A program made the translations under genes and the position numbers. 64,000 nt of DNA from Zea mays (lineage: Eukaryota > Streptophyta > Magnoliopsida > Poales > Poaceae), in contig NC_050103.1 in the NCBI RefSeq assembly GCF_902167145.1, positions 30,930,001 through 30,994,000 on the forward strand, given 5' to 3'. Positions 23,870-35,140 of this stretch are shown here, in pieces. Each line of letters begins with the position of its first letter. Within the stretch, counting starts at the first letter, position 1. The notes under the pieces were generated by a model that was not told where the DNA came from, did not search any database, and worked only from the letters and a program-made list of their open reading frames with translations.

Positions 23870-25783
23870 CTGTCTTATAAGCCACTGCCGTGTAAAGGAA
23901 GAAGGCAGCAAGGGCACAAGTTATTCCAGACATTATCTGATGTTATAGGCAGTATGTACTACCTCATAGATGGTTGTTTTTCAGTATGTTGTTTGATTTC
24001 CAATGACTTCGCTAAACTTTTCTGTGCTTCAGTGGAGGTCGTACCATCATCTTCACTGAGACGAAGGATTCTGCATCAGAGCTTTCTGGTTTGATTCCTG
24101 GATCCCGTGCCTAGCATGGAGATGTAGCGCAAGCGCAGCGTGAAGTATGTGAATTCTTCTTTGATCACATATCAATATGATGATATAATTGATTAATCCA
24201 CAATACTGTCTGTATAAACACGCCTTTCTAAATGTTATTGGCATGTGTGTACTTTGTTTGTAATTCATGCTGATGTGGAATACTACACATGTAATATATA
24301 CCATAAAAAATTAGAAATGTTGTTCTAATCCTCAATACATGTGAACTTAATCTGTTGTACTCAGTTCTAAATTTTATTTGTTAAATTTTTAATTGATCTG
24401 CATGCCCATTCACATTGTTGTAATAGTTGCAATTTGCAAGGTGCAGATAATTGATGTGTTTTTGGATGATTTAGGTAATTCTTGCTGGATTCCGTAGCGG
24501 GAAGTTCCAAGTTTTGGTTGCGACAAATGTGGCGGCTCGTGGTCTGGATATTAATGATGTGCAGCTTATCATTCAGGTATCACCTGTTTCTCCAAAAAAA
24601 ATGTTATAATACGTAGGCCTTTGCTTGATTATTTACTTACTATTTGCATTTAAACCTTCCAGTGTGAACCTCCCCGGGATGTTGAAGCTTACATACACCG
24701 GTCAGGTCGGACATGGAGAGCAGGTATACTAAATGTTAGATGTTTGTTTGTGTAAAGTACTGTTTATAATTGCTACAAGTTAATGCAATCAATACGTTTA
24801 AACGACGTTTAAACTACATTTAAACGTCAAAACTCTAATTAGAGGTTGAGACCGTGCTTTAGCGTTCTAAACTGTAAAACAGAGTATTTCATGCATTTTA
24901 GACCATTAGCTACTTATGGACCCAGTCCGTTAGTTACTTTTGGGGTCCAATCTGGCTCATGGGTGAAGTTTTGGTAAGCCACTAACCTCTCTGTTTTGGT
25001 ACTTAACTTCATGTTATTGTCTGAAATTATGACATATTGGTATTTTTCCTATGTTGTTTAAAACTATGTTTAAACTTTATTTAAACATTTAAAAGTCAAA
25101 ACTTCACCCATGAGCGTTTCAACGTTTTATCGATTTAATAACCTTGGCAATCATTTGATTTTCAGGTAATACTGGTGTTGCTGTCATGCTTTATGAGCCC
25201 AGATATAAGCACAGTGTCAGCATACTAGAAAGGGAGTCTGGAGTTAAATTTGAGCATATCTCTGCGCCACAACCCACTGATGTAGCACAATCTGCTGGCA
25301 GTGAAGCTGCAGATGCCACTGCGAGTGTGTCAGACAGGTAAGATATTTCCATCATCATTTTGGGACAATCATGTTTCTTTTGTTTATTGATTTGTCATTA
25401 AGAATGTGGATGTGTGTCGTGCAGTGTTATTCCTATCTTCAGGCAGCAAGCAGAGCAGTTGCTAAGCTCTTCCAGTCTGTCTGCAGCTGACTTGCTTGCC
25501 AAAGCACTTGCGAAGGCAGTTGTAAGTTGCTTTCACGTTCAGCTTTTCCAGGTTTTTGCTCTGCTCTAGATATTGGCAGTTGGAACTAACAGAAATATGT
25601 GTCTTAGGGTTACACGGACATAAAGAAAAGATCATTGTTATCTTCCTTGGAGGATTACAGTACACTACATCTTCAAACTGGCAGACCGATGTGGTCACCT
25701 GGGTAAGTGACTGGTAATTTGTGCTTCTGGTTCATGAGTGTTCTGATTAAATGGAAATCCTTCTCTGCCTGTAGGTTTGCTAT
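23870..25783 (+). pseudogene. Captured fragment of a DEAD-box RNA helicase gene (RH7/nucleolar helicase-like)
   Basis: Exon-like segments on the plus strand: about 23870-23948 (AQVIPDII), 24033-24144 (GRTIIFTETKDSASEL, the start of helicase domain 2), 24475-24576 ([15 protein letters not shown], motif V), 24663-24723 (EAYIHRSGRT, motif VI), 25166-25337 (VAVMLYEPRYKHSVS), 25425-25521 (SAADLLAKALAKAV) and 25608-25702 (GYTDIKKRSLLSSLED), then a short piece from 25775. Damage: TGA at 23938 (an Arg codon in relatives), TAG at 24112, a frameshift near 23895, and Trp in place of the second Gly of motif VI HRSGRTGRAG. The N-terminal ATPase lobe is missing. The GUCT-type region is cut at about 25783, where S4 sequence follows. 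Confidence 0.9.
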
Positions 25784-25849
25784 AACATCCCGGTGATCGT
25801 GTTTCTTCATCGTCGGGGTCATAGTTGTTCCCATTGGTGTTATCTTCAG

Positions 25850-25961
25850 TTTGACGTTGGCAACGTGGTCATGGTGACCGGCGGGAGGAACACCGGGCGT
25901 GTAGGAATGATCAAGAACCGGGAGAAGCACAAGGGCATCTTCGAGGTCATTGACGTGCTGC
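25850..25961 (+). pseudogene. Captured exon of ribosomal protein eS4 (RPS4)
   Basis: After acceptor TATCTTCAG the exon reads [19 protein letters not shown] then [15 protein letters not shown], the central segment of eukaryotic ribosomal protein S4. It joins downstream of the helicase fragment in the same orientation, so one transcript could fuse them. Only about 37 codons remain. The coding identity is clear, and functional S4 is excluded by length. Confidence 0.9.
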
Positions 25962-26325
25962 TTGGAGTTTTTTGCATGCTATGTCTAGTTTTCTCCTATT
26001 TGTTGTACAGGAAAACATAGAATGGAATTCAAATTTGGTGGTCGCAAAAGTGTGGAGACTTGAATTCATATAAAGTTAGGCTTAACATTAGTGCAAACAG
26101 TTGTCTTTTAGTTTAGATTTAGAGTACACTTATGTATGCCTTGTTTGACAATGCTTATTTATGATATATTGAATGGTACTTATTTATATTATATTAATTA
26201 TAATGTTGTTCAATATATGTGTATGTATATTTCTCTTTCAAATTATTATAACATGATGTCTGAACAAATGATTATAAATTGAAGAATGTACTGCCGTGTA
26301 AGTCATTTCGTTTAAATCTTAATAA
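25962..26325. other. CACTA interior, AT-rich, no gene recognised
   Basis: AT-rich sequence between the S4 fragment and the right subterminal repeats. No exon, MITE or motif is supported. Confidence 0.5.
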
Positions 26326-26776
26326 GACAGACACCAAAATGTCTAATATCAGTCTCTTAAATAAGACGGTTTCTAAAACGTCTATTATTAGTCACCTAAA
26401 TAAGATGGTTTTCCTATTGTAATCGTCTATTATTGTAGGATGTTCGAGACAGTTTGACAAATACTTTATGACTTTTAATGTTTGTATTCTATACGGTTCT
26501 TTAGAAGGAGTGTCTTAAAAAAACCTAATTCAAGACGGTTTATCGGACAAAATGACTTAAACAGATACCTTTTTCAGACAGTTTATCGGACAAAATGACT
26601 TTAACAAATAACTTTTTCAGACGGTTATAAATTAAAAACTGTCTTATATAATATCTTTTAAGACGGTTTATAACCATCTTAAATGTGGGACATCTTTTGT
26701 GACTCCATCAAAATTGGACACTTCATAAGCGTCTTAATAACTGAAAATTAACCGTCTCATATAGCATGATCTGTCG
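26326..26776. repeat. Right subterminal repeats of the CACTA element
   Basis: Dense copies of AAGACGGTTT / CCGTCTTA-like motifs, including a direct repeat of CAGTTTATCGGACAAAATGA at about 26578 with a near copy around 26536. They mirror the left end and confirm the element boundary at 26781. Confidence 0.8.
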
Positions 26777-26781
26777 TAGTG

Positions 26782-28128
26782 TGGAAGTGGGTCTAGCAAA
26801 TCGAGGCCCCACCTTTGCAATGACCAAGTGGGCTGTATTAACTGAGTTAGAGATGAAGGTTGTTTCTGATCTTTTGCACATTTTTGACAGCCTTCACATT
26901 TTTGAACTAACTCTGCTGCATCCGAAGCTGCCTTCGGCCAATAAAATCCTTGACGAAAATTTTTTCCCAGCAAGGGCCTAGATCCGATGTGAGATCCACA
27001 TAGACCTGCGTGTATCTCCTTCATCAATTTGATACCTTCGGTTCTTGATAAATATTTGAGGAGTGGTGAACAAACTTCATGTTTATACAATTCCCCTTCT
27101 ATCATGACATATGGTCTTGTTCTTGCCTCCATTCTTTTGTTATAAGCTTCGTCACTTGAAAGACAATTTCCTTGAAGGAAAGATATTATTTCAGTTCTCC
27201 AATCTTCACTGTGCACTGGAGAAATAGTGAGCACTGCTCTTTCCATGAGCTCAACCGAAGGTGCTTTTATTGTTTCAAAAAATACTTTGGAGGGTAAAGG
27301 GAGCCCCTGAGCCGCTGATTTGGCTAGCAAATCCGCATGCTCATTTTCACCTCTTGGAATATTTTTGATGGAAAACCATTCGAAGAAAGCTTCCAACCTT
27401 CGGACTGCATCCAGATATTTTTCTAGCTTCGGGTCTCATGCCCTGCTGCTCTTATCCACATGGCCAGCAATAACTTGAGAATCGGTCTTTAAGATGTCCC
27501 TTCTTATTCCCATTGCCCTTAGTTTTTGAATCCCCAAAAGAAGTGCTTTGTACTCAGCAATATTATTTGTGCAACTGAAGTCCAGTTTGACTGCAAAACA
27601 TGTTTTGACTTTTGAAGGTGCTACTAGGACTGCAGCTGCTCCTGCACCGAAGGTTCCCCAAGAACCATCACAGAACACCGTCCAAGCTTCGGTATCCTTG
27701 TTTGTCCCTTCTTCGTGAGCCCCTGGCGTCCAGTCGGCAATGAAGTCTGCTAGCGCCTGGGTTTGAATTGAAGATCTGTGCACGTAATCAATGGTAAATT
27801 CATTGAGCTCCGCAGCCCACTTTCCAACCCTTCCAGTAGCTTCTCTGTTCCTCATAATATCCTTCAGAGGCTGTGATGAGGGAACAATTATATGGTAATC
27901 TTGGAAATAATGCCGAAGCTTCCTGGAAGCCATTAATACAGCATACAACACTTTCTCCAACTTTGTGTAATTTTTCTTTGATAAGCTTAACACTTCAGAG
28001 ACAAAATATACTGGGACTTGCTTTTTATTTTGTCCTTCAAGCTTTTCTTGTACAAGTGCCGCACTCACTGCAGAGTGTGAAGCTGCCACATACAATAGCA
28101 GAGGAGCCCCTAGCGCGGGTGGAGTTAA
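26782..28128 (-). pseudogene. Element B: RNase H and integrase N-terminus (Tat lineage), 5' truncated
   Basis: On the minus strand the reading starts abruptly at LTPPALGAPLLLYVAAS next to the 5' LTR, inside the RT-RNase H connection. The linker-RNase H region follows (VFCDGSWGTFGAG, NNIAEYKALL, KTDSQVIAG), then an integrase zinc finger (CEGCQKCA) and core start WGLDLLDPLP, where the CACTA interrupts. An in-frame TGA at 27433-27435 is the only break seen here. The primer-binding site, gag, protease and RT are all missing, so an internal deletion removed everything between the 5' LTR and the RNase H. B must have moved using proteins from relatives, or was deleted after insertion. Confidence 0.9.
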
Positions 28129-28761
28129 TGTTGGGGACTTGTTCTCAAATGCTATGAATTAAGAACAAGGCAACATAAAATGTTAAATATTAATGCCCTT
28201 CGTCCACTGAAGCATTATCTCCCCAAGGATTTAATGAACTTCGGACGAAGGCCATGAGCAAGATATCACGAAGGTCATACCTTCGTGTTTAGAGTTATAA
28301 AACAATGTAGGATGAAGTATAAAAAATATGAAACATAAGGGAATGATATATCAAAAACACATAAGATTACTCACATATTTTATTATACAAAACCTAAATC
28401 TTAAAACATAATATTTAGGTACATTTATACCTTCGCCTTGATAGAAAGCTGTAATTCCAGCTTAATGTGCCAGCGATTACAAGATTGCGTGAACAGTACA
28501 GGGGTACTGTTCACCTATTTATAGGTACAGGGCGCAACCTGTGTATAATTACATTTACGCCCTTTACAATCAACTACAATAATGACACAGAATATCATGG
28601 GTCTTTAGGTCATTTCATCTTTAAGTCGGTTCACCCCTTCGTCTTGAGACATGTCACTGTGTCGAAGCTTTATAGGCGATAGCTTCGGCACTGCTTTTGA
28701 GAGGATCTGCCGAAGGTGTTTCTTTCTTTAGGATCTTCGGCTACAAAGCATACCCCCAACA
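28129..28761 (-). repeat. Element B: 5' LTR (633 bp)
   Basis: Direct repeat of 13188-13819 with TGTTGGGG...CCCCCAACA ends. The minus-strand TATA box CTATAAATAG at 28516-28523 would drive the element's own transcript. GTCAT follows at 28762-28766. Confidence 0.95.
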
Positions 28762-30176
28762 GTCATGTTCCATGTTTAACCATTATAAGTAGATAAAGGT
28801 GAATTAAAGGAAATGGTCGCGCGACGAGACGCGCGACACAGCATTTGAATTGAATTAAGAAATAAACGACTCGTCGCGCGTCGGGGCGCGCAACAAGACT
28901 CTTGCATTAATTATAAATAAATGTTAAGTGTCGCACGACGAAACGCACGACGGCATACGTCATCCAAACTGAATTTAGAATGAAACGTCGCGCAACTAGG
29001 CGCACGACGTCATACATTAAAAAATCTGAAATTAAATTGGACCGTCTTACGACGAAGCGCGCGACGCCGCACATTAATAGATTCTGAAATTAAACAAATC
29101 CGTCGCGCGACGAAGCGCGCGACGCAGCACGCTAACTAAACAGAGTTTAAAATTAACTAAAAACCAATAATCAATCACTGCGCACGTGGGTCTGCGCATG
29201 AGGGAACGCGTTGGGTGAACGGGGGGCGCGAGGGGGTCCACGCTGCCGAAGGCAGGGGCCACGCACCGGGGCCAGGACGGTCGCGCGCAGGGGGCCGAGG
29301 GGTCGCGCGCAGGGGGACAGGGAGCCACGCCGCCGGGGCCAGAGGCCGCGCGTAGGGGGCCGGGGGGCGCCGCCGGGGCCAGGACGGTCGCGCCGGGGCG
29401 AGGGAGCCACGCCGCGGGGGAAGCCGGGGCTACCGCGGGGAGGGCCGGGGGGCTGCGCCGAGGGGGCCGGGGGCCGAGGCCACCGCGAGGGAGGGCGAGG
29501 GCCGCGTCGCCGGGGGAGCAGGGGGGCACGCCGCCGAGGAGTAGGGGACCGCGCAGGGGGGTGCGCGCGCAGGGGGAAAATAGGGGGCGCAGGGGAAGAA
29601 AGGGGAGGGGGAGAGGAAGAGAGGGAGAGGGAGAGGGAGAGGGGGGGGAGCTCACCTCGGGGATCCAAATTCCGGCGATCACCGTCTCCAAAACCTAGGG
29701 CACCACGGAGAGAGAGAGATGGGAGAGAGAGGGAGGTTGTTGTGCGGGAAAAATCAAATGAGAGGAAGAGACCAGGGGAGTGGGCGCGCGCATAGGGGAT
29801 GGCACTGGCGCCAGGGGCGCGCCGGGCCGGACTGGGCCGGACCGGGTCAGGCTGGGCTGGACTGGGCTGGGCCGCACCGTGAGTCAAAATCCCATGGCAC
29901 GCGAACCACCGATCGGAATTCAATTCACGAAGCAAAATCCGAAACGAGACTAAGCAACGCACGTGATTAAACACGACATTAGACAAAAGACATATGATTC
30001 AGCATGATGCAACACTCATGACACTTAGGTTTTGTTTACACACGATATGGACACCAGCCGCTATACTGCTTTGAAATTGGGAAGAAGGTGTGAAACGGGA
30101 AAAGAAAAGGGAGTAACGCCTGAATTTGGTGAGTAAAAAGAAGAAAAAATTCTACCCCCAAATTTAGGGCGTTACA
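28762..30176 (-). repeat. Element C: proximal part of the split 3' LTR
   Basis: Starts TGTAACGCCC on the minus strand at 30176, after a polypurine tract, and matches the first half of the 5' LTR (38030-39603). It has a GC-rich segment (29170-29700) and a palindromic repeat array (28800-29130). The first-exon donor CCCCGAG|GTGAGC at 29656 is likely for the LTR ORF, with an open phase-1 frame upstream (GFGDGDRRNLDPR). Confidence 0.9.
28800..29130. repeat. Array of GC-rich palindromes in LTR C (3' copy)
   Basis: About six units of 55-70 bp. Each has a CpG-dense inverted motif like GTCGCGCGACGAAGCGCGC followed by an AT-rich stretch resembling CTGAAATTAAA. The second copy is at 38080-38400 in the 5' LTR. 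Confidence 0.8.
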
Positions 30177-30190
30177 AACCTATCCCCCTT
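30177..30190 (-). promoter_or_regulatory. Element C polypurine tract
   Basis: Minus-strand AAGGGGGATAGGTT lies directly upstream of the 3' LTR start at 30176. It primes plus-strand synthesis in this class of elements. Confidence 0.85.
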
Positions 30191-30212
30191 AAAAGAATCT
30201 CGCTCTCGAGAT

Positions 30213-31391
30213 TCAAGGTTGGCCAGCAAAGAGTTTAGGATATTTGGCCATCAGGTCATCTTCACGCTCCCAAGTTGTTTCTTCCTTAGAGTGGTGACTC
30301 CATCTGACTTTGCACATTCTAATAGTCTTCCTCCGGGTGACTCTGTCTGCAGTCTCAAGAATCTGCGTTGGCTTCTCTATGTAGGTCAGGTCCTCTTGGA
30401 CCTCCAGACCTTCCACTGGCAACTGCTCTTCTGGCACACGCAGACACTTCTTCAACTGAGACACATGAAAGACATCATGCACTGCGGACAAGCCTTCTGG
30501 CAAACTGAGCTGATAGGCCACTTCTCCACGCCTCGCGAGAATCTGGTATGGACCGACATAGCGGGGCGCTAGCTTGCCTTTGACTCCGAATCTTCTGACT
30601 CCTCTGATAGGCGAAACTTTCAGGTAGACAAAATCTCCGACTTCGAAACTCAGCTCTCTCCTTCTTGTGTCTGCATAGCTTCGCTGCCTTGATTGTGCTA
30701 TCTTCAGGTTCTCTCGAACCATCTTGATGTTCTCTTCAGCTTTGAGCAAAATGTCTGGCCCAAACACTTGCTTTTCTCTAGGCTGATCCCATTGCAACGG
30801 AGTTCTACAACTCCTTCCATAAAGCGCCTGAAATGGTGACATCTTCAAGCTAGCCTGGTAACTGTTGTTATAGGAGAACTCTGCATAAGGTAACCTCTTG
30901 TCGCATCTGGACTGATCTTGCAACGCACAAGCTCTCAACATATCTTCGAGGATTTGATTGGTTCTTTCAGTCTGACCATCTATCTGCGGATGGTAAGTTG
31001 AACTGACATTCAGATGTGTACCCAAGGCTTCATGCAACTGCTGCAAAAAATGAGAGGTGAACTGTGTTCCTCTGTCTGACACTATCTTCTTTGGCACACC
31101 ATGAATACAAACGATCCAGGACATGTACAACTCTGCCAATACTGCACTGCTGTAGTTGGTCTTGACAGGTATGAAGTGGGCTGACTTGGTTAAGAGATCC
31201 ACCACTTCCCAAATGGAATCGTAGCCGGCTCGAGTGCGAGGCAATCCGACTATGAAATCCATCCCGATTTCATTCCATTTCGACTGAGAAATTCGCAACG
31301 GTTGCAACAATCTAGCTGGCCTCTGATGCTCTGCCTTGATCCTTTGACAACTATCACATATAGCCACATGCTCTGCGATCTCTCTTTTCAT
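30213..31391 (-). pseudogene. Element C: integrase and chromodomain
   Basis: Open 392-codon segment. The zinc finger ends CDSCQRIK, the core D-D-E lies at GMDFIVGLP, VSDRGTQF and DGQTERTNQ, the GKLAPRYVGPYQI and VFHVSQLKKC signatures follow, and a C-terminal chromodomain (about the last 60 residues) ends at the stop at 30213. It is separated from the preceding pol segment by a TAG at 31399-31401 in a Trp position. This part alone is intact. Confidence 0.93.
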
Positions 31392-31401
31392 TTCGTACCA
31401 C

Positions 31402-33640
31402 TAGAATTCCTTCTTCAGATCCTGGTACATCTTCTCACTTCCAGGGTGTATAGAATAAGCTGACTCATGAGCTTCCTTGAGGATCAACTCCTGAATGGAC
31501 TGAACATTGGGAACACACAAGCGGTCCTTGAACCATATCACACCTTCTGCATCTTCCCGAAAATCTTTACCTCTGCCTTCCAGAATCAGCTGCCGGATTT
31601 CACCGATCTTCTCATCATTCTTTTGCGCTTCTTTGATTTCCCACTCTAGGGTAGGCTCTAACTCAACTGTTACTCCTCGCGTATTGTTCAGAAATCTGAG
31701 GCTCAACTTGTCAAACTCTTTGGCCAACTCATAAGGCATCGGATGAGCGACCATCAGGTTGACTTGACTCTTCCTGCTCAATGCTTCTGCCACTACGTTC
31801 GCTTTGCCTGGATTCATAGTCTTTGATCAACTCTAACCATCTTCGTTGCCTGATATTCAGCTCTAACTGAGTGAATATGTACTTCAGACTCTTGTGGTCT
31901 GTGTAAACATCGCATTTCTGCCCATACAGATAGTGCCTCCATGTCTTCAGTGCATGAACCACTGCTACCAATTCTAGGTCATGGATTGGGTAATTCTTCT
32001 CATGAACCTTCAGCTGTCGGGACGAGTAAGCCACAACTCTTCCCTCTTGCATCAACACGCATCCCAAACCAGTGTAACAAGCATCGCAATACACTGAGAA
32101 GGGCTTGTGCACATCAGGTAAGACTAAGACAGTTGTTGTAGTCAACTTCTCTTTCAGCGCTTCGAAGGCTTCTTAGCATTTCTGGGTCCACTTGAACTCA
32201 ACCTTGTTGCCTAGCAAAGCTGTCATTGGTTTCGCAATCTTCAAGAACCCTTCAATGAATCGCCAATAATATCCGGCCATTCCAATAAAGCTCTTGATTC
32301 CTCGAGCATCTGTTAGCGCTTTCTAGTTCATAATGTCTGCTACTTTCTTCGGATCCATAGCTAATCCTTCTTTGTTAATTATGTGACCCAAGAACAGGAC
32401 TTCATCAATCTAGAACTCACACTTGCTCAACTTTGCATACAGCTGGTGCTCTCGCAATCTCTGCAATACCATCCTCAAATGATCCGCGTGCTCTTCTTCA
32501 CTTTGAGAATATATAAGAATGTCATCAATAAATACCACCACAAACTTGTCATGATAATCCATGAATACACTGTTCATCAGATTCATGAAGAAGGCTGGTG
32601 CATTTGTTAGGCCAAAAGACATAACAGTGAATTCATACAACCCATACTTGCTAATGAATGTCGTCTTCGGAATGTCTGAAGGTCGGATCCTGAGCTGATG
32701 ATAACCTGACCTCAAATCTATCTTTGAGAACACGCTGGCTCCTCTCAACTGGTCGAACAGATCTTCTATTCTGGGCAAGGGGTACTTATTCTTGATCGTG
32801 ACCTCATTCAGAGCTCGATAATCGATACACATCCTTCTGGTGCCATCTTTCTTCTCCACGAATAGGACAGGGGCGGCCCAAGGCAAGGTGCTTGGCCGGA
32901 TGTAACCTTTCCCTGACAGCTCATCAATCTGCTTCTTAAGTTCAACTAACTCTGGTCCAGATACTCTGTACGCTCTTTTAGAAATGGGGGCGGTGTCTGG
33001 AAGAAGCTCTATAGCAAACTCAACTTTCTGCTCAGGTGGCATACCTGGTAAATCTTCCGAAAACACATATGGAAATTCTGACACAACCTTGATAATCTCG
33101 AGTGGATCTGCTTCACTGCTATCAACAGCCATCTGATAACAACTTCCTTTCTTTGGCTCAGGCGGGACTAACTCGGTCACCACTTCCTCTCCTAGTGGAG
33201 ACATCAACTTGATTGTCCTCTTATCACAATTGATAACTGCCTGATACTTATCTAGCCAATTCATCCCTAGGATGACTTCTATTCCCTGAGTACCCATTAC
33301 TATGAGATTAGCGGGAAAAGCTATCCCCCTTATTTCCACACTTACATTCAAGAAAATGCTATCGGCTCGAATTCTACCACCGGCTGAATCAATTTGAATG
33401 GGGGTTGACATGGTAGTTATTTGAAGGTTATGTGCTTCTACCCATGATGCAGTAATAAATGAATGTGTTGCTCTAGTATCAAATAACACTTCTGCAATAT
33501 GGGAGTCGACTGGGAACATACCTACTGTCATGCCGGGGGTTTCCTGAACTGCTTTAGCCTCCAAATGGTTCAGTCTCCCATGGTTATAGCGTGGCTGAGA
33601 GCGGTTGCTTGCTCCAGGCCGAGACACATTCTGCTTTGCT
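31402..33640 (-). pseudogene. Element C: protease, reverse transcriptase and RNase H
   Basis: On the minus strand the protease has [11 protein letters not shown] at about 33450-33490; family members normally have DTGATHSF, so the catalytic loop Gly is Arg here. RT carries [10 protein letters not shown] and FIDDILIYS (about 32505-32530), and RNase H carries [13 protein letters not shown] and [10 protein letters not shown]. Breaks: TAG at 32410-32412 (a Trp codon), further stops near 32321 and 32173, and a frameshift near 31800 between the RNase H and the integrase spacer ([13 protein letters not shown]). It is inactive as sequenced. Confidence 0.92.
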
Positions 33641-34745
33641 AGGGCACTAGGGCCTGACTGCTGCTGGGCTGCCTTCTTTGGACATTGCATCACCCAATGG
33701 CCTTGATCTCCACAATGGAAACATGCTCTGCTTCCGCCTTGAACTGGTGCTGCTTGAGTGTTCTGGTTGGTTGCTAGGGCGGGAACGCGAGGTGCCTGCT
33801 GATTCTGTCTCTAGAACTGACCTCCTCCTGATTGATTGTTCTAGCAATTCTGCTGCTGGTGCTGAGGGTACTGCCTTTGAAACTGCTGCTGTTGAGGTGG
33901 GTGCTGGTTCTGCCTGAACTGCTGAGGTGGATTGCCTGAGAAACGGGGGCGGTTGCTGCTTCCGGGCTGAGGTCCACTGATGTTACGCTTGCGATCCTCC
34001 ATCTCTTTGCGCTTCCTCTCTGTCATGATCGCTCTGTCAATCAGGTGCTAAAATGTGGGGAAGGCAAATTCATCAGATGATACTGCAGAGAGTCGACCAA
34101 GCCTCTCAAGAAACGATACTACCGCTTGGCATCTGTGTTGACATCCTCAGGAGCATAGCGGGACAGCTGCAGAAACTTGTCTCGGTACTCACTGATGGAC
34201 ATTGACCCTTGCTTGAGTGCCAGGAACTCCTCCTTCTTCATTGTCATCAGGCCTGTTGGAACATGGTACTGACGGAAATTGTTTCTGAATTCTTCCCAAG
34301 TGATAGTGTCGGGGTTGGCATGGGTGGCGAGGTAAGACTCCCACCAAGACTGGGCTACTCCTCTCAACAGACGGGGACCATACAGAACTTTCTCCCTGTC
34401 GTCACACTGAGCGGTGTGCAACTCCCGCTCCACAGTGCGCAACCAATCTTCAGCATCCATGGGGTTAGAAGAATGAGCGAATGTTGGGGGATGACCTCTC
34501 ATGAATTCAGCACGCTTGTCCCTGGGCATCTGAGGCATCTGAGGCTGAGGTGGTGCCTGCTGCTGTTGCTGAATGGTGGCTAGAGTCTGACCGATGGCTT
34601 GAACTGCCTGAGTCTGCATTAGGAACATCTGCTCGATGGTCATCAGAGGTGGTGGTGGCAGCTGCTTTTGCTGGGGTGCCTCATCCTGCTGAGCTGACCG
34701 CTCCTGCTGAGCACGCCTTCCTCCTCTGCTCCTGTTTTCTGACAT
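33641..34745 (-). pseudogene. Element C: gag
   Basis: ATG at 34745 (MSENRSRGGRR) begins a Gln/Pro-rich N-terminus. The retrotransposon gag domain follows (AEDWLRTVERELHTAQC, YRDKFLQLSRYAP), then a Gln-rich region (33841-34026) and the zinc knuckle [14 protein letters not shown] at 33682-33723, which fits C-x2-C-x4-H-x4-C. A frameshift near 34120 and stops at about 34050, 33841 and 33813 break it. It forms the virus-like particle in intact relatives. Confidence 0.88.
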
Positions 34746-35140
34746 CTGCAGAATGCAATCACACATCAGAACTAATCTTGCAACTTGTAGCATAAGAAAA
34801 GAGTATAGAATTATTCCACAACACTGAACAGATGAACATCTTCACTGATCTCCAACACAGCTTCTCATATAAAGAGGAAAGTAGAACAAGAGGGCTTCCC
34901 AACTAGGTAACTAATTTTATTAACACTTAACAGGTAAAGCAAAGTGCAAGGGATACCCACACTCTAGTGACAGTCATTACAAAGATCCAAATCCAACATA
35001 GTTCATCATGACAAACATAAAGGCACAGGATAAGCAAACTACCCTGTCTAACTAAGACTAACTAAGAGTAAGACCGATACTAAGAATATAGCTTCTATGC
35101 ATATATTTTCGTATTAATTACAAGATCTGACGCTGACAAT
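34746..35140. other. Element C: spacer between the accessory ORF and gag
   Basis: About 400 bp of AT-rich sequence with no ORF or repeat that I can support. It is probably leader or intron-like sequence of the element. Confidence 0.5.

Larger units (their letters stand above)
19027..26781. mobile_element. CACTA (En/Spm) DNA transposon, non-autonomous, carrying host gene fragments
   Basis: The ends are CACTACTAGAGATATG... and the inverted ...CTGTCGTAGTG, with TGG target duplication, inserted in element B's integrase. Both ends carry many subterminal repeats of the TAAGACGG / CCGTCTTA type: about 19062-19440 on the left and 26330-26770 on the right. No TNP2 or TNP1 transposase is seen inside, so it would need a transposase in trans. 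The interior holds pieces of at least three unrelated host genes with introns retained, plus three MITEs. This is a Pack-CACTA type chimera. Confidence 0.93.

Noticed and set aside
25850..25961. Functional ribosomal protein S4 gene
   Set aside because: Only one internal exon remains and the sequence leaves S4 homology after about 37 codons.
29171..29986. Long GC-rich ORFs on both strands (also 38272-39173 and 10382-11087)
   Set aside because: They overlap in several frames in both strands of C- and D-LTR GC-rich blocks, are low complexity (Pro/Ala/Arg runs) and shift between LTR copies. Only the short minus-strand part ending at 29656 is considered, as a possible first exon.
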